Assembly (NCBI RefSeq): GCF_000425165.1
Contig: NZ_KE384319.1
Location: forward strand, 691,348-755,347
Direction: 5' to 3'
From: Photobacterium halotolerans DSM 18316
GTDB taxonomy: Bacteria > Pseudomonadota > Gammaproteobacteria > Enterobacterales > Vibrionaceae
Length of the DNA stretch: 64,000 nucleotides
Below, piece by piece: positions 44,797 through 56,131 of this stretch. The notes below the pieces were generated by a model. It saw only the letters and a program-made list of their open reading frames with translations, was not told where the DNA came from and did no database searches. Positions within the stretch are counted from its first letter, which is position 1; the number at the start of each line of letters is the position of its first letter. Made by a program: the position numbers and the translations under genes.

Positions 44797-46008
44797 TTAC
44801 ACGTCCAGAAGCAGACGTGTTGGGTCTTCAAGCAACTCTTTCACGGTTACCAGGTAGCCTACCGACTCTTTACCATCAATCAGACGGTGGTCGTAAGACA
44901 GCGCCAGATACATCATAGGCAGGATTTCAACCTTGCCATCAACGGCCATTGGGCGATCCTGGATCTTATGCATCCCCAGAATTGCACCCTGAGGCGGGTT
45001 GATAATCGGCGTAGACATCAGCGAGCCGAATACACCACCGTTAGTGATAGTGAAGTTACCGCCAGTCAGTTCATCAACAGTCAGCTTACCGTCACGGCCT
45101 TTGACAGCCAGTTCACGGATACCTTTTTCGATTTCAGCCAGGCTCAGCTTGTCACAATCACGCAGTACCGGGGTAACCAGACCACGAGGAGTCGACACGG
45201 CAATGCTGACATCGAAGAAGTTGTGGTAAACAACATCATCACCGTCAATAGATGCATTCACTTCCGGGAAACGCTTCAGCGCTTCAACAACTGCTTTGAC
45301 GTAGAAAGACATAAAGCCCAGACGAATACCGTGACGCTCTTCAAAGATGCCCTGGTACTGCTTACGCAAGTCCATGATTGGCTTCATGTTCACTTCGTTG
45401 AAGGTCGTCAGCATCGCTGTACTGTTCTTCGCTTCCAGCAGACGCTCTGCAATACGCTTACGCAGGCGGGTCATAGGGACACGCTTTTCACTGCGGTGCG
45501 CCAGAGGAGCTTCTGCTTTCGCTTCAGCAACCGGGGCTGCAGATGCAGACTTGCCATTTTTCACGAACGCTTCTACGTCTTCGCGAGTGATACGGCCACC
45601 CACACCGCTGCCTTTCACAGCCGATGCATCAATACCGTGCTCGCTGATCAGACGACGTACCGCCGGGCTCAGCGCATCATTGGTCTCTTCAGCCAAAGAG
45701 GCAGTAGTGCGTTTATTTGGTGACGCTTCCGCACTGGCTGTCTTATCTTTGGTTGGCTCGCCGGCAACCGCGCCTGCTTTGATTTTACCCAGCAGCTGCT
45801 TGGTCAACACTGTGGTACCTTCTTCTTCAAAAATGGCTTCAAGAATACCATCTTCAGGTGCAGGTACTTCCAGCACTACTTTATCCGTTTCGATATCTAC
45901 CAGAACTTCATCACGGCTTACCGCATCACCCGGTTTCTTGTGCCAGGTGGCTACGGTTGCGTCTGCTACTGATTCAGGTAAATCGGGAACCAGAATTTCG
46001 ATTGTCAT
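44797..46008 (-). CDS. sucB: 2-oxoglutarate dehydrogenase E2 (dihydrolipoyl succinyltransferase)
   Basis: The protein has 403 residues in three parts: a lipoyl domain (1-80; lipoylated Lys in [16 protein letters not shown]), a peripheral-subunit-binding domain (about 105-140; [20 protein letters not shown]) and a catalytic domain (about 170-403; the active-site motif [12 protein letters not shown] near the end). It starts 32 bases after the sucA stop, with AAAGGA. The E3 subunit gene lpd is not in the window. Confidence 0.96.
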   Translation of the reverse strand: MTIEILVPDLPESVADATVATWHKKPGDAVSRDEVLVDIETDKVVLEVPAPEDGILEAIFEEEGTTVLTKQLLGKIKAGAVAGEPTKDKTASAEASPNKRTTASLAEETNDALSPAVRRLISEHGIDASAVKGSGVGGRITREDVEAFVKNGKSASAAPVAEAKAEAPLAHRSEKRVPMTRLRKRIAERLLEAKNSTAMLTTFNEVNMKPIMDLRKQYQGIFEERHGIRLGFMSFYVKAVVEALKRFPEVNASIDGDDVVYHNFFDVSIAVSTPRGLVTPVLRDCDKLSLAEIEKGIRELAVKGRDGKLTVDELTGGNFTITNGGVFGSLMSTPIINPPQGAILGMHKIQDRPMAVDGKVEILPMMYLALSYDHRLIDGKESVGYLVTVKELLEDPTRLLLDV

Positions 46009-46040
46009 CTCAGTTTGTCCTTTTTGTTCCAGCTCTGGGT

Positions 46041-48854
46041 TTATTGTTCTGTGTTCAGCGCGTCATCAATCAACGCTTTCTGTTGTTTCAGGTGTACTGA
46101 CATATAACCAACGGCAGGGGAAGCTGACGCAGGGCGACCGGCATAGGCCAGCTGCGCGCCGGCAGGCAGTGCAGCACGGAAATTATGCTGGCTGCTGTAC
46201 CAGGCACCCTGGTTTTGCGGCTCTTCCTGACACCATGCGAAGTCAGTCACATGCTGATAATCAGCCAGTGCAGCTTCCACATCCTCTTTCGGGAATGGGT
46301 ACAGCTGCTCAATTCGGATAATGGCGACATCCGTCTGCTCACGCTTGCGACGTTGTTCCAGCAGATCGTAATACACCTTACCTGAACACAGTACAACACG
46401 TTTCACTTGTTTCGGATCCAGCGCATCAATCTCACCGATGGCCGGCAGGAAATTACCTTCAGCCAGGTCGTCCATGGTGGACGTACACAGCGGATGACGC
46501 AGTAATGACTTAGGCGACATGACAATCAGAGGGCGGCGCATCGGGCGCAGAACCTGACGACGTATCATGTGATAAACCTGTGCCGGCGTTGAAGGAATCA
46601 CAACCTGCATGTTTTGTTCAGCACACAACTGCAGGTAACGCTCCAGGCGCGCAGAAGAGTGCTCAGGGCCCTGACCTTCATAGCCATGCGGCAGCAGCAT
46701 AGTCAGACCGCACATACGGCCCCACTTCTGCTCACCAGAGCTGATGAACTGATCAATCACAACCTGTGCACCGTTCGCAAAATCACCAAACTGAGCTTCC
46801 CAGATTGTCAGGCCACCCGGCTCTGCCGTCGCATAGCCATATTCAAAGGCCAATACGGCTTCTTCTGACAGCACAGAGTCGAAGACCTGGAACGGACCTT
46901 GTTTGTCATGAAGGTTAGCCAAAGGCATGTAAGTACTGGCATCCGCTTGGTTATGCAGTACCGCATGACGATGGAAGAAAGTACCCCGTCCGGAATCCTG
47001 ACCGGTAATACGAATGCGGTGACCATCATCAACCAGTGTTGCATAGGCCAGCGTTTCGGCCATACCCCAGTCGACACCTTTCTCACCGGCGACCATAGAC
47101 TGACGATCGCTGTACAGTTTCTGTACACGACTTTGCAGTTTGTGGCTTTCAGGATACTGACAAACCCGCTGACCCAGCTCATGCAGTCGCTGACGGCCAA
47201 CTTTATGATCCCACTCTTTGGTCCAGTCGTGACCCAGGTACGGAGCCCAGTCCACTGAGTGCAGTTTCATCGGACGCCACTCTTTCACCACGCATTCGCC
47301 ACGGTCAAGCGCATCACGGTATTCATTGACAAGTACAGTCGCTGTTTCAGCGTCTATGCTCTTCTCGTCAACCAGAATATCTGCGTAAATCTTGCGGGGA
47401 GTTGGGTGCTTTTTGATCTTTTGGTACATCAGTGGCTGAGTCGCACTCGGCTCATCCGCTTCGTTGTGACCATGACGGCGGTAACAGACCAGATCAATAA
47501 CCACATCACGCTTAAATTCATTGCGGTAATCCAGCGCAAGACGAGTCACAAAAGCAACGGCTTCAGGATCATCGGCATTAACGTGGAAGATCGGCGACTG
47601 CACCATCTTAGCGATATCAGTACAGTACTGCGTTGAACGGGTATCCATCGGATTAGAGGTCGTGAAACCAATCTGGTTGTTCACCACAATGCGTACCGTA
47701 CCACCAACGCGATAACCCCGTGACTGGGACATGTTGAAGGTTTCAGCCACAACCCCCTGACCCGCGATTGCTGAGTCACCATGAATAGTGATTGGCAGTA
47801 CCATGGAACCGTCTTTGTCACCCAAGCGGTCCTGACGTGCACGGACAGAGCCGACAACGACCGGGTTAACGATTTCAAGGTGAGAGGGGTTAAAGGCAAG
47901 AGCCAGATGCACATCGCCGCCTGGTGTTGCGAAATCAGCAGAGAAACCCTGGTGGTATTTCACATCACCGGTTCCCCATGACTCGCCATGCTTGCCGGCA
48001 AATTCATCGAACAGATCCTGAGGCTTTTTACCCAGCACGTTCACCAGCATGTTCAGACGGCCACGGTGGGCCATTCCCACCACCACTTCACGGACACCGC
48101 TTTTTCCGGCTGCACGAATCAGCTCTTTCATCATAGGAATAAGCGCATCACCGCCTTCCAGTGAGAAACGTTTTGCCCCTGGGAATTTCGCCCCCAGGTA
48201 GCGTTCCAGACCTTCCGCTGCAGTCAGTTCATCCAAAAACGTCTGCTTTTCTTCCTGAGTGAACGTGCCTTTACCGACAACTGATTCCAGACGCTGCTGA
48301 ATCCAGCGCTTTTCTTCCGTATCAGTAATGTGCATGTACTCAGCACCAATTGAGCCACAATAGGTGTTTTTCAATGCCTCATAGATCTCAGAAAGCTTCA
48401 TTGTCTCTTTGCCGACGGCAAATGAACCGACATTGAAGCTTTGGTCAAAATCTTCCGCTGTGAGATTATGAAACGCAGGGTCCAGGTCCGGAACACGTTC
48501 CTGCTGCCATAATCCCAGCGGGTCCAGGTTTGCATGCTGATGACCACGGAAACGGTATGCGTTGATAAGCTGCAGTACCTTAACCTGTTTGGCATCAACA
48601 TCAGGATCGCTGACGTTAGCACTTAAAAAGGTCGTCTCTTTCGCTAAACGCCGGAAGTAATCACGAACACGCGAATGCGGCTGCTCAACGGCAACACCAT
48701 TCACAACAGGCAGTTCACTAAAAACGTGACGCCATTCTTCGTCAACTAATTCTGGGTCGCTTAGATACAACTCGTAGAGGTCTTCTACGTAAGTTGCGTT
48801 GGCGCCAGCCAGATGTGAAGACTCAAGCCAAGCCTTCATAACGCCGTTCTGCAT
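46041..48854 (-). CDS. sucA: 2-oxoglutarate dehydrogenase E1
   Basis: This 937-residue thiamine-diphosphate enzyme has the family length. The N-terminal [20 protein letters not shown] leads to the E2-contact segment. The thiamine-binding core has [40 protein letters not shown] and [11 protein letters not shown]. The transketolase-like C-terminal part includes [15 protein letters not shown] and [20 protein letters not shown] precedes the ATG at 48854. It decarboxylates 2-oxoglutarate and passes succinyl to SucB. Confidence 0.96.
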   Translation of the reverse strand: MQNGVMKAWLESSHLAGANATYVEDLYELYLSDPELVDEEWRHVFSELPVVNGVAVEQPHSRVRDYFRRLAKETTFLSANVSDPDVDAKQVKVLQLINAYRFRGHQHANLDPLGLWQQERVPDLDPAFHNLTAEDFDQSFNVGSFAVGKETMKLSEIYEALKNTYCGSIGAEYMHITDTEEKRWIQQRLESVVGKGTFTQEEKQTFLDELTAAEGLERYLGAKFPGAKRFSLEGGDALIPMMKELIRAAGKSGVREVVVGMAHRGRLNMLVNVLGKKPQDLFDEFAGKHGESWGTGDVKYHQGFSADFATPGGDVHLALAFNPSHLEIVNPVVVGSVRARQDRLGDKDGSMVLPITIHGDSAIAGQGVVAETFNMSQSRGYRVGGTVRIVVNNQIGFTTSNPMDTRSTQYCTDIAKMVQSPIFHVNADDPEAVAFVTRLALDYRNEFKRDVVIDLVCYRRHGHNEADEPSATQPLMYQKIKKHPTPRKIYADILVDEKSIDAETATVLVNEYRDALDRGECVVKEWRPMKLHSVDWAPYLGHDWTKEWDHKVGRQRLHELGQRVCQYPESHKLQSRVQKLYSDRQSMVAGEKGVDWGMAETLAYATLVDDGHRIRITGQDSGRGTFFHRHAVLHNQADASTYMPLANLHDKQGPFQVFDSVLSEEAVLAFEYGYATAEPGGLTIWEAQFGDFANGAQVVIDQFISSGEQKWGRMCGLTMLLPHGYEGQGPEHSSARLERYLQLCAEQNMQVVIPSTPAQVYHMIRRQVLRPMRRPLIVMSPKSLLRHPLCTSTMDDLAEGNFLPAIGEIDALDPKQVKRVVLCSGKVYYDLLEQRRKREQTDVAIIRIEQLYPFPKEDVEAALADYQHVTDFAWCQEEPQNQGAWYSSQHNFRAALPAGAQLAYAGRPASASPAVGYMSVHLKQQKALIDDALNTEQ

Positions 48855-48907
48855 TTTTTTCCCTTAACCACTTGTTATCGCCACTTGCACCGGTTGTTAG
48901 GCCGGGC

Positions 48908-48935
48908 TAAAAAGCCAGCAAATTACTCTGCTGGC
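48908..48935 (-). terminator. Attenuator-like terminator between sdhB and sucA
   Basis: On the minus strand GCCAGCA (48935-48929) pairs with TGCTGGC (48920-48914), followed by TTTTT. Its place inside the sdh-suc cluster suggests partial termination or a separate suc promoter. Confidence 0.6.
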
Positions 48936-48955
48936 ATATCGATAATTCTATAAAT

Positions 48956-49669
48956 TTATACCGAACGTTTAAGCAACATAGATCGGATATTGCCGATCGC
49001 TTTCGTCGGGTTGAGCCCTTTCGGACAGACACTGACACAGTTCATGATACTGTGGCAGCGGAACACGCTAAATGCATCATCAAGATCGGATAAACGCTCT
49101 TCAGTTGCCGTGTCACGACTGTCGATTAACCAACGGTATGCTGCCAGCAGGCCCGCAGGACCGATAAACTTGTCCGGGTTCCACCAGAATGACGGACATG
49201 AGGTCGAGCAACAGGCACACATAATGCACTCGTACAGGCCGTCAAGATGCGCACGCTCTTCCGGTGACTGCAGGTTTTCCCGCGCAGGCGGGTGCTCACT
49301 GTCATTGATCAGGAACGGCTTCACCTTGGCATAGTTAGTGTAGAACTGCTCCATATCAATGATAAGGTCACGAATGACAGGCAAACCCGGCAACGGACGA
49401 ATCACAATCGTTTTCTGATTCATCAACGCTGATAATGGAGTGATACAGGCCAAGCCATTCTTACCATTCATGTTGATACCATCGGAACCGCACACACCCT
49501 CACGGCATGAACGGCGGAAAGACAGCGACGGGTCCTGCTCTTTAAGCAAAATCAGGGCATCCAGAACCATCATGTCGGAGCCTTCCGGCACTTCCAGCGT
49601 ATACCCTTTCATGTGCGGCGCGTTATCTACATCAGGGTTATAACGGTAAATCGAAAAATTCAGTTTCAT
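48956..49669 (-). CDS. sdhB: Succinate dehydrogenase iron-sulfur subunit
   Basis: The protein has 237 residues from ATG 49669 with AAGGGAGG upstream; the frame is open to 49717 inside sdhA. The [2Fe-2S] cluster is bound by CREGVCGSDG and a later Cys (GLAC). The C-terminal domain holds CIMCACCSTSCPSFWW and CHSIMNCVSVCPKGLNP for the [4Fe-4S] and [3Fe-4S] clusters. It overlaps no gene and follows sdhA by 13 bases. Confidence 0.96.
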   Translation of the reverse strand: MKLNFSIYRYNPDVDNAPHMKGYTLEVPEGSDMMVLDALILLKEQDPSLSFRRSCREGVCGSDGINMNGKNGLACITPLSALMNQKTIVIRPLPGLPVIRDLIIDMEQFYTNYAKVKPFLINDSEHPPARENLQSPEERAHLDGLYECIMCACCSTSCPSFWWNPDKFIGPAGLLAAYRWLIDSRDTATEERLSDLDDAFSVFRCHSIMNCVSVCPKGLNPTKAIGNIRSMLLKRSV

Positions 49670-49682
49670 GTTGTTACCTCCC

Positions 49683-51449
49683 TTAGTAAGTCCGCGCTTT
49701 AGGCGGGAATGCGTCACGATGTACGGGTGTCATATTTACATCACGCTTAGACATCTGCTCTGTCTCCGGGTTGTAAATAGAGTGACACAGCCAGTTTTCA
49801 TCATCACGCTCTGGGAAGTCGAAACGGGCGTGAGCACCACGGCTTTCAGTGCGGTAGTTAGCCGCTACCGCCGTTGCATAGGCGGTTTCCATCAGGTTAT
49901 CCAGTTCCAGGCACTCGATACGCTGTGTGTTGAATTCGCTGGATGTGTCATCCAGACGTGCTTCTTTCAAACGCTCGCGGATTTCTTTCAGCTGGCTCAG
50001 GCCTTCAGCCATGGCTTCGCCTTCACGGAATACCGAGAAGTTGTTTTGCATGCAAGATTGCAGATCTTTACGGATTTGTACCGGATCTTCACCTTTTTGC
50101 GTGCTGTTCCAACGGTTCAGACGAGTCAGAGAAGCTTCGATGTCTGATTCTGTTGCCGGACGCGCTTCTGCCTGAGCCGCTAAGGTTTCACCCAGATGCA
50201 AGCCGGTCGCACGACCAAACACCACAAGGTCAAGCAGGGAGTTACCGCCCAGGCGGTTTGCACCATGTACAGAAACGGAAGCAATTTCACCACAGGCAAA
50301 CAGACCCTGGACTTCTTCGTCCTGGCCATTTGCGTTTTGCTTAATCGCTTGTCCGGAAACCTGAGTCGGTACACCGCCCATCATGTAGTGACAGGTTGGA
50401 ATCACCGGAATCGGCTCTTTCACCGGATCGACGTGCGCAAAGGTACGTGACAACTCAAGAATGCCTGGCAAACGCGATTCCAGAACATCTTTACCCAGGT
50501 GATCCAGTTTCAGTTTGATGTGCGGTCCCCACGGGCCATCGCAACCGCGGCCTTCGCGGATTTCCACCATCATGGAACGGGCAACAACGTCACGACCCGC
50601 CAGGTCTTTCGCGTTGGGTGCATAACGCTCCATGAAACGCTCACCGTCTTTGTTCAGCAGGTAACCACCTTCACCACGACAGCCTTCTGTTACCAGTACA
50701 CCGGCACCGGCGATACCGGTTGGGTGGAACTGCCACATTTCGATATCCTGCATGGGGACACCCGCACGCAGCGCCATACCGACACCGTCACCGGTGTTAA
50801 TGTGTGCGTTAGTGGTTGACTGGTAGATACGGCCGGCACCACCTGTTGCCAGAATTGTGGCCTTGGATTTGAAGTAACAGACTTCACCGGTTTCCATGCA
50901 CAGCGCGGTACAGCCCAGAATGGCACCGTCCTGGTTTTTCACCAGATCCAGCGCATACCACTCGGAGAAAATCGTCGTCTTATGCTTAACATTTTGCTGG
51001 TACAGCGTGTGCAGCAGGGCGTGACCGGTACGGTCTGCCGCGGCGGCTGTACGCGCGGCCTGTTCGCCACCGAACTCTTTCGACTGGCCACCAAACGGGC
51101 GCTGATAAATACGACCATTTTCAAAACGGGAAAAAGGCAGACCCATTTTTTCAAGTTCAATGACTGACTGCGGGCCATTTTTACACATGTATTCGATGGC
51201 ATTCTGGTCACCGATATAGTCCGACCCTTTTACCGTGTCGTACATGTGCCATTCCCAGTTATCCGGATGCGAGTTACCTAACGCAACTGTGATACCGCCC
51301 TGCGCAGATACGGTGTGAGAACGGGTAGGGAACACTTTAGACAGCAAAGCACATTTCAGGCCCTGCTCAGAAATTTGTAGTGCAGCACGCATACCTGCAC
51401 CACCAGCGCCGATTACTACGGCATCAAACTCTCGAACTGCAATGCTCAC
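49683..51449 (-). CDS. sdhA: Succinate dehydrogenase flavoprotein subunit
   Basis: The protein has 588 residues from a GTG at 51449 that immediately follows the sdhD stop. The FAD-binding motif is [13 protein letters not shown]. The covalent FAD attachment His is in [11 protein letters not shown]. Substrate and catalytic residues lie in [13 protein letters not shown] and the Arg-rich [12 protein letters not shown]. It oxidises succinate to fumarate on the inner face of the cytoplasmic membrane. Confidence 0.96.
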   Translation of the reverse strand: MSIAVREFDAVVIGAGGAGMRAALQISEQGLKCALLSKVFPTRSHTVSAQGGITVALGNSHPDNWEWHMYDTVKGSDYIGDQNAIEYMCKNGPQSVIELEKMGLPFSRFENGRIYQRPFGGQSKEFGGEQAARTAAAADRTGHALLHTLYQQNVKHKTTIFSEWYALDLVKNQDGAILGCTALCMETGEVCYFKSKATILATGGAGRIYQSTTNAHINTGDGVGMALRAGVPMQDIEMWQFHPTGIAGAGVLVTEGCRGEGGYLLNKDGERFMERYAPNAKDLAGRDVVARSMMVEIREGRGCDGPWGPHIKLKLDHLGKDVLESRLPGILELSRTFAHVDPVKEPIPVIPTCHYMMGGVPTQVSGQAIKQNANGQDEEVQGLFACGEIASVSVHGANRLGGNSLLDLVVFGRATGLHLGETLAAQAEARPATESDIEASLTRLNRWNSTQKGEDPVQIRKDLQSCMQNNFSVFREGEAMAEGLSQLKEIRERLKEARLDDTSSEFNTQRIECLELDNLMETAYATAVAANYRTESRGAHARFDFPERDDENWLCHSIYNPETEQMSKRDVNMTPVHRDAFPPKARTY

Positions 51450-51797
51450 TTACGCACCCCACACAATAAAGAAACCAGATAACAGATAAACAAAAAGCAC
51501 AGCGACAATTGCAAACATTAATCCTGCACGTAAAAAGGCAGGTTTAATGTAGTCAGTCAGTACCTGCCACATTCCGATCCAACCGTGAATCAGAACAGAG
51601 GCCAACGCCAGCATAGTAAAGACTTTTGTGCTTAGTTTTGAAAAGAACGCTGTCCAGGTTTCAAAATTCAGCTCAGGGCCAAAAGCGAAAAAGCACACCA
51701 TATAAATGGTGTAAAGAGTGAGGATAATTGCGGTTGCACGAATCAGAATAAAGTCGTGAACACCATTACGTCCAATGGATGAAACGTTGCTTACCAT
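51450..51797 (-). CDS. sdhD: Succinate dehydrogenase membrane anchor subunit
   Basis: The 115-residue protein has three membrane helices (about 17-38, 55-75 and 90-110). [20 protein letters not shown] contains the heme-ligand His and quinone-site Asp-Tyr pair. It overlaps sdhC by seven bases and abuts sdhA, so the subunits are translated together. Confidence 0.94.
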   Translation of the reverse strand: MVSNVSSIGRNGVHDFILIRATAIILTLYTIYMVCFFAFGPELNFETWTAFFSKLSTKVFTMLALASVLIHGWIGMWQVLTDYIKPAFLRAGLMFAIVAVLFVYLLSGFFIVWGA

Positions 51798-52171
51798 ACC
51801 AGGCCTCCTGCAAACACAGACAGAACCGCCACAATTGCAAAACTGATTTTCGCACTTGTGGTGCCAGATTCCAGCTCTTCAAAGTATCCCATATCCATGA
51901 TCAGGTGACGGATACCCAAAACAATGTGATAGAAGAGTGCTGTCAGCACACCCCAGAGGATAAATTTGACAAAGAAGCTGTCTACGATGTCAGCGGCCTC
52001 AGCAAATCCTTGGGGAGAGGAAAGAGACAGGTTCAGTAGCCACAGCAGGATGGCAAGGGAAACAAATGTAATCACGCCCGATACACGGTGCAGGATTGAC
52101 GAAATCGCAGTCAGCGGAAAGCGTATCGTCTGTAGGTCGAGGTTGACAGGTCTTGGCTTGTTAACTTTCAC
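51791..52171 (-). CDS. sdhC: Succinate dehydrogenase cytochrome b556 subunit
   Basis: The protein has 126 residues from a GTG at 52171, where the sequence starts [20 protein letters not shown] as in SdhC; longer in-frame starts lack homologous sequence. Three helices are present. [13 protein letters not shown] holds quinone-site residues, and [16 protein letters not shown] carries the heme-binding His. It is the first gene of the sdhCDAB-sucABCD unit. Confidence 0.93.
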   Translation of the reverse strand: MKVNKPRPVNLDLQTIRFPLTAISSILHRVSGVITFVSLAILLWLLNLSLSSPQGFAEAADIVDSFFVKFILWGVLTALFYHIVLGIRHLIMDMGYFEELESGTTSAKISFAIVAVLSVFAGGLVW

Positions 52172-52588
52172 GGTCTTTGCCCACTCAGCTCCATAGAAGC
52201 GTTTTATTTTTATAAAACCTCCGGTATGCGTACGCCAAAACAAGCGCAACAAAGGCACAACAACTATGCTACATTTACATAGCACAAGTGTATGTACAGC
52301 AAAGCAAAAGTCGTTTCAGCTAAGTAGCTAATATTACTAATAACTTTATCATTGTTTCTGGCGATGGCAGAACCAGAGACCTGCGGCCGAGTATACGCCT
52401 CGCAACAATCAATTACAAACCCCGTTACATGACCTCTAACACGGTTTGAGATATTGACCCGCTTTTACTTAAAGTTATTAACAAGCGCACACTCCCGATA
52501 AGAGGAATTGACAACACCATGACCGAGCTGTACAAAGACGGCACATCCGATTTCGGATTAGGATTATAAAATAACAAAGGAGATTGTT
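52172..52588. promoter_or_regulatory. Divergent sdhC-gltA control region
   Basis: This 417-base gap has no convincing gene. On the plus strand TTGACC (52454-52459) and TATTAA (52476-52481) with a 16-base spacer form a plausible sigma-70 promoter for gltA. ATCCGA-TT-TCGGAT is a small palindrome just upstream of the gltA Shine-Dalgarno (GGAG). Binding sites for ArcA or CRP are expected from related species but were not identified with confidence. Confidence 0.45.
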
Positions 52589-53878
52589 ATGGCAGACAAG
52601 AAAGCTACTCTTCATATTGAAGGGAAAGCACCGGTCGAACTGCCGATTCTCGGGGGCTCACTAGGTCCGGAAGTACTGGATGTTCGTAAACTCGGCGCAT
52701 CTGGCTATTTCACTTTCGACCCAGGTTTCTTAGCTACTGCATCATGTGAATCTCAAATTACTTTCATTGATGGTGCGAAAGGTGTGCTGCTTCACCGTGG
52801 CTATCCGATCGACCAATTAGCTAATAACGCTGATTATTTAGAAGTCTGTTACATTCTGCTGTACGGCGAAGTTCCTACCCGCGCCCAGTACGAGCAATTC
52901 CGCAAAACTGTAACCCGCCATACTATGGTGCATGAGCAAATCGCAAGTTTCTTCCACGGTTTCCGTCGCGATGCTCACCCAATGGCTGTAATGTGTGGTG
53001 TTGTCGGTGCGCTGGCAGCCTTCTACCATGATTCACTGGACATCAATAACGACGAGCACCGCGAAATCACTGCATTCCGCCTGCTGTCAAAAATGCCGAC
53101 TCTGGCTTCAATGTGCTACAAATACTCGATTGGTCAGCCGTTTATCTACCCTCGTAACGATCTGGATTACGCTGAAAACTTCCTGCACATGATGTTTGCA
53201 ACACCGTGTGAAGAGTATGAAGTCAGTCCTGTTGTTGCCCGAGCCATGGATAAAATCTTTACCCTGCACGCCGATCATGAGCAGAATGCGTCGACGTCAA
53301 CTGTTCGTCTGGCAGGTTCTTCAGGTGCTAACCCGTTTGCGTGTATTGCCGCTGGTATCGCTTCACTTTGGGGCCCTGCTCACGGCGGTGCCAATGAAGC
53401 CTGTCTGCGCATGCTCGAAGAGATTGGCAGCGTGGAGAATATCCCAGAGTTCATCGAACGTGCCAAAGACAAAGATGATCCGTTCCGTCTGATGGGCTTC
53501 GGTCACCGTGTGTATAAAAACTATGACCCACGTGCAACCGTGATGCGTGAAGCATGCCATGAAGTTCTGCAAGAACTGAAAATCAGTGATCCGTTACTGG
53601 ATGTCGCGATGGAACTGGAACGCATTGCCCTGTCTGATGAGTACTTTGTTGAGAAGAAACTGTACCCGAACGTAGACTTCTACTCAGGTATCATTCTGAA
53701 AGCTATCGGTATCCCAATTTCTATGTTTACCGTAATCTTTGCAATGTCTCGTACCATCGGCTGGATCGCACACTGGAATGAAATGCACAGTGATCCTAAC
53801 AACCGTATCGGTCGTCCGCGTCAGCTGTATACCGGTCATCAGCAACGTGATTTCCAACCACTTCACGAACGTGAGTGA
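52589..53878 (+). CDS. gltA: Citrate synthase (type II)
   Basis: The protein has 429 residues, beginning [31 protein letters not shown] is the N-terminal family block. The catalytic residues lie in [29 protein letters not shown] (His) and [14 protein letters not shown] (Asp). It condenses oxaloacetate with acetyl-CoA, and the long N-terminal domain fits the NADH-sensitive hexameric class of Gram-negatives. It diverges from sdhC and is followed by a strong terminator. Confidence 0.96.
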   Translation: MADKKATLHIEGKAPVELPILGGSLGPEVLDVRKLGASGYFTFDPGFLATASCESQITFIDGAKGVLLHRGYPIDQLANNADYLEVCYILLYGEVPTRAQYEQFRKTVTRHTMVHEQIASFFHGFRRDAHPMAVMCGVVGALAAFYHDSLDINNDEHREITAFRLLSKMPTLASMCYKYSIGQPFIYPRNDLDYAENFLHMMFATPCEEYEVSPVVARAMDKIFTLHADHEQNASTSTVRLAGSSGANPFACIAAGIASLWGPAHGGANEACLRMLEEIGSVENIPEFIERAKDKDDPFRLMGFGHRVYKNYDPRATVMREACHEVLQELKISDPLLDVAMELERIALSDEYFVEKKLYPNVDFYSGIILKAIGIPISMFTVIFAMSRTIGWIAHWNEMHSDPNNRIGRPRQLYTGHQQRDFQPLHERE

Positions 53879-53911
53879 TTGTGAATGATTGGTAGTTTGC
53901 TAATGTAAAAC

Positions 53912-53942
53912 AAAAAGGTTGGGCTGATGCTCAACCTTTTTT
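53912..53942. terminator. Terminator after gltA
   Basis: AAAAAGGTTG (53912-53921) pairs with CAACCTTTTT (53932-53941). The arms are symmetric enough to work for the convergent nif3-like gene too. Confidence 0.9.
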
Positions 53943-53960
53943 GATTGGATCATCCGTGAC

Positions 53961-54719
53961 CTACACCGGATTATCAATATCCACAAAGGTGACATCAAAA
54001 TGATGCTCATCGGCCAGCCATTCACCCAGCGCTTCAACACCGTACCTCTCGGTCGCATGATGTCCCGCGCTGAAGAAATGAATACCCTGCTCCCGCGCCG
54101 TATGTACCGTCCGCTCTGACACCTCACCCGTGATATAGGCATCCAGCCCCTGCGCAACCGCGAGATCGATAAAATCCTGACCGCCGCCGGTACACCAGCC
54201 CACTGTTTTGATCAGATCAGGTCCGCCCTCGCCGATATGTAAGGGTTTGCGATGGAGCACCTTCTCAATACGGGCAGCGAGCTGCTCGCCGCTAAGCGCC
54301 GTCGGAAATTCGCCGTACACCGCAACAGGATGCGCATTGCCAGGCTCCAGCCCGCCCAGATGCTTTATACCTAATTGATCGGCAAGCTGGGCATTATTTC
54401 CCAGCTCCGGATGGACATCCAGAGGCAAATGATAGGCATAGAGATTAATGCCATTTTCGATCAATGCTTTAATCCGTCGGTATTTCATCCCGCGAATTTC
54501 CGAAGGTTCATTTTTCCAAAAGTAACCGTGATGGACCAGCAAAGCATCGGCTTTCATTTCAATGGCTTGATCAATTAATGCCTGACAAGCAGTCACACCG
54601 GTGACAATTTTTTGTACCTCGCTGCGGCCTTCAACTTGCAGACCATTCGGACAGTAATCTCTGATTAAGTGCGGGCTCAGTAGTGTGTTTAACAATGATT
54701 CGAGTTTGAGGTTGTTCAT
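53961..54719 (-). CDS. Nif3-like dinuclear metal-centre protein (YbgI family)
   Basis: The protein has 252 residues from ATG 54719, with GGAAGC upstream; the frame is open to 54758. ADALLVHHGYFWKNEPSEIR holds the paired His metal ligands. YAYHLPLDVHPELGNNAQLA and FFSAGHHATERYGVEALGEW contain further ligands. The family forms hexamers with a di-metal centre; its reaction is unsettled (GTP cyclohydrolase I type 2 is a name only). It converges on gltA. Confidence 0.9.
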   Translation of the reverse strand: MNNLKLESLLNTLLSPHLIRDYCPNGLQVEGRSEVQKIVTGVTACQALIDQAIEMKADALLVHHGYFWKNEPSEIRGMKYRRIKALIENGINLYAYHLPLDVHPELGNNAQLADQLGIKHLGGLEPGNAHPVAVYGEFPTALSGEQLAARIEKVLHRKPLHIGEGGPDLIKTVGWCTGGGQDFIDLAVAQGLDAYITGEVSERTVHTAREQGIHFFSAGHHATERYGVEALGEWLADEHHFDVTFVDIDNPV

Positions 54720-54820
54720 GCTTGCTTCCTTTTGAGCTGTTACTGGTATTTTAACCAACTCAGGAGCAACAGAACCAGCAGGAACGAAAAAGCGGTCGCA
54801 TAAAGCGAGTAAGAAGCCAC

Positions 54821-54846
54821 AAAAAATGCTGCCAAAGGCAGCATTT
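54821..54846 (-). terminator. Terminator after ybfA
   Basis: AAATGCTGCC (54824-54833) pairs with GGCAGCATTT (54837-54846) around AAA. A T-run follows on the minus strand. Confidence 0.85.
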
Positions 54847-54889
54847 CATCTGTGATACCATACCAGTAAGCTAATCATTGACAACAGAT

Positions 54890-55096
54890 TCAATACAGCT
54901 CTTGTGCACCTTGCTCAGAGTGCTGCAGCCAAACTGGCTTGGTACTGGTTTTCAACCAGACTTTATGCAGGTAACTATAGACACGTGATTTTACAGACGT
55001 AGGCATAAATACCATAACCGGAAAACTCAGCACGCCTGCAATCACAACGCAGGTACGGCGCACAATGATTTGTTGAGTAGATAAAGGGGTGAACAT
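54890..55096 (-). CDS. ybfA: DUF2517 (YbfA-like) small membrane protein
   Basis: The 68-residue protein starts at ATG 55096, close behind GGAGG. IIVRRTCVVIAGVLSFPVMV is a membrane segment, and SRVYSYLHKVWLKTSTKPVW is the DUF2517 signature; the order and length match E. coli YbfA. Function unknown. In-frame starts further upstream (55117) are within the Shine-Dalgarno region. Confidence 0.88.
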   Translation of the reverse strand: MFTPLSTQQIIVRRTCVVIAGVLSFPVMVFMPTSVKSRVYSYLHKVWLKTSTKPVWLQHSEQGAQELY

Positions 55097-55220
55097 GATA
55101 GCCTCCTGAGCAACCAACTGGTCATACCTCTATACTTTAGCGCATTTTTGAAATTTTACTACTTTTTATTTGAGATTTTGTTGTTAAAAACAAGTTAAAC
55201 GCAGATTAAGACTTAATTTA

Positions 55221-56054
55221 ATGAATGATATCAACGAAAATGTAACAAAAGAACACAATGATAACATCAGGCATTTTCGCCATGTGCTGGATATGCCGGT
55301 ACTGACACAAGGCGTAGACTACCAGGTCAATGATGCGTGGCTGGGCAGGTTCCGAGACAGAGCCGTCATTCCGGCCAAAGCGCAATACGAAGGTAACCAA
55401 AGGCTCGGTTTTTATTACCAGTGGCTGTGGCAGCAGCTCATCACTCACCACCCTGATTTTGACCTTGTCGGAGAAGAAATACAGCTGCACGAAGCAAAAC
55501 GCACACTGGGTGCCATTGATTTTCTGGTGTTCAATAAACAATCTCAGCAATTAGAACACTGGGAAGTCGCCATTAAGTTTTATCTGGCTTATCAACAGCG
55601 ATGGCTGGGACCAAACTCAGCAGATAATCTGGATAATAAGATCAACAAAATGGTTCAGCACCAGTTGGCAATGACTCAGCATCAGGCTTATAAAGAGCAG
55701 TATGCCAAGTTGCTGGGTCAGCCATCCTGTCAGCGACTGATTGTACAGGGGAGACTTTTCGATCACTTCCGGAATCAAGAATCAGGCTCCGCCTTACCCA
55801 TCAACCCTGATGTCAATAAAGGGCTTTGGTGTTTCCAGAGTCAGGCAGAAGAATTATCGTTAAAAATCCTCACCAAGAGAGACTGGTTAACCCCGCCCTG
55901 TTATTCATCAATACCAGCTCTGATGGCACCTTCGGCTATCACGGTTCCGACTCAGGGTGTTGCTGAAGACAATCAGGTATGGTTCATTGTTCCTGACCAC
56001 TGGCCCCTTCACAATCGCGACAGGCAAAAGCATTCTCGGCAGTCCGCTCCGTAG
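55221..56054 (+). CDS. DUF1853 family protein
   Basis: The protein has 277 residues without signal peptide or membrane segment. LGFYYQWLWQQLI, the GAIDFLVFN block and HWEVAIKFYLAYQ are the conserved blocks of DUF1853. The Glu, Asp and Lys residues of ELGAIDF-like and WEVAIKF elements resemble a PD-(D/E)xK nuclease-type core, which is inference. The family function is unknown. Its Shine-Dalgarno is weak. The C-terminal 40 residues are low in similarity to anything recognised. Confidence 0.83.
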   Translation: MNDINENVTKEHNDNIRHFRHVLDMPVLTQGVDYQVNDAWLGRFRDRAVIPAKAQYEGNQRLGFYYQWLWQQLITHHPDFDLVGEEIQLHEAKRTLGAIDFLVFNKQSQQLEHWEVAIKFYLAYQQRWLGPNSADNLDNKINKMVQHQLAMTQHQAYKEQYAKLLGQPSCQRLIVQGRLFDHFRNQESGSALPINPDVNKGLWCFQSQAEELSLKILTKRDWLTPPCYSSIPALMAPSAITVPTQGVAEDNQVWFIVPDHWPLHNRDRQKHSRQSAP

Positions 56055-56085
56055 CCGTTCAGGAGCCAAACCATGGGCATGGGTA

Positions 56086-56115
56086 ATAAAAAACCCGCAG
56101 CAAAGGCTACGGGTT
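56086..56115 (-). terminator. Terminator after pgm
   Basis: On the minus strand AACCCGTAGC (56115-56106) pairs with GCTGCGGGTT (56101-56092), with one G-T pair, followed by TTTT. Confidence 0.8.
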
Positions 56116-56131
56116 ATCAAACGGATATAAC

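Noticed and set aside
44560..46321. Long plus-strand open frames opposite sucB
   Set aside because: They lie antisense to a clear, conserved gene, lack ribosome-binding sites and have no recognisable domains; codon bias of sucB leaves the opposite frames open.
52519..52569. A 16-codon leader peptide before gltA
   Set aside because: The AGAGGA signal is too far from its ATG and no regulatory codon run is present; chance is as likely.
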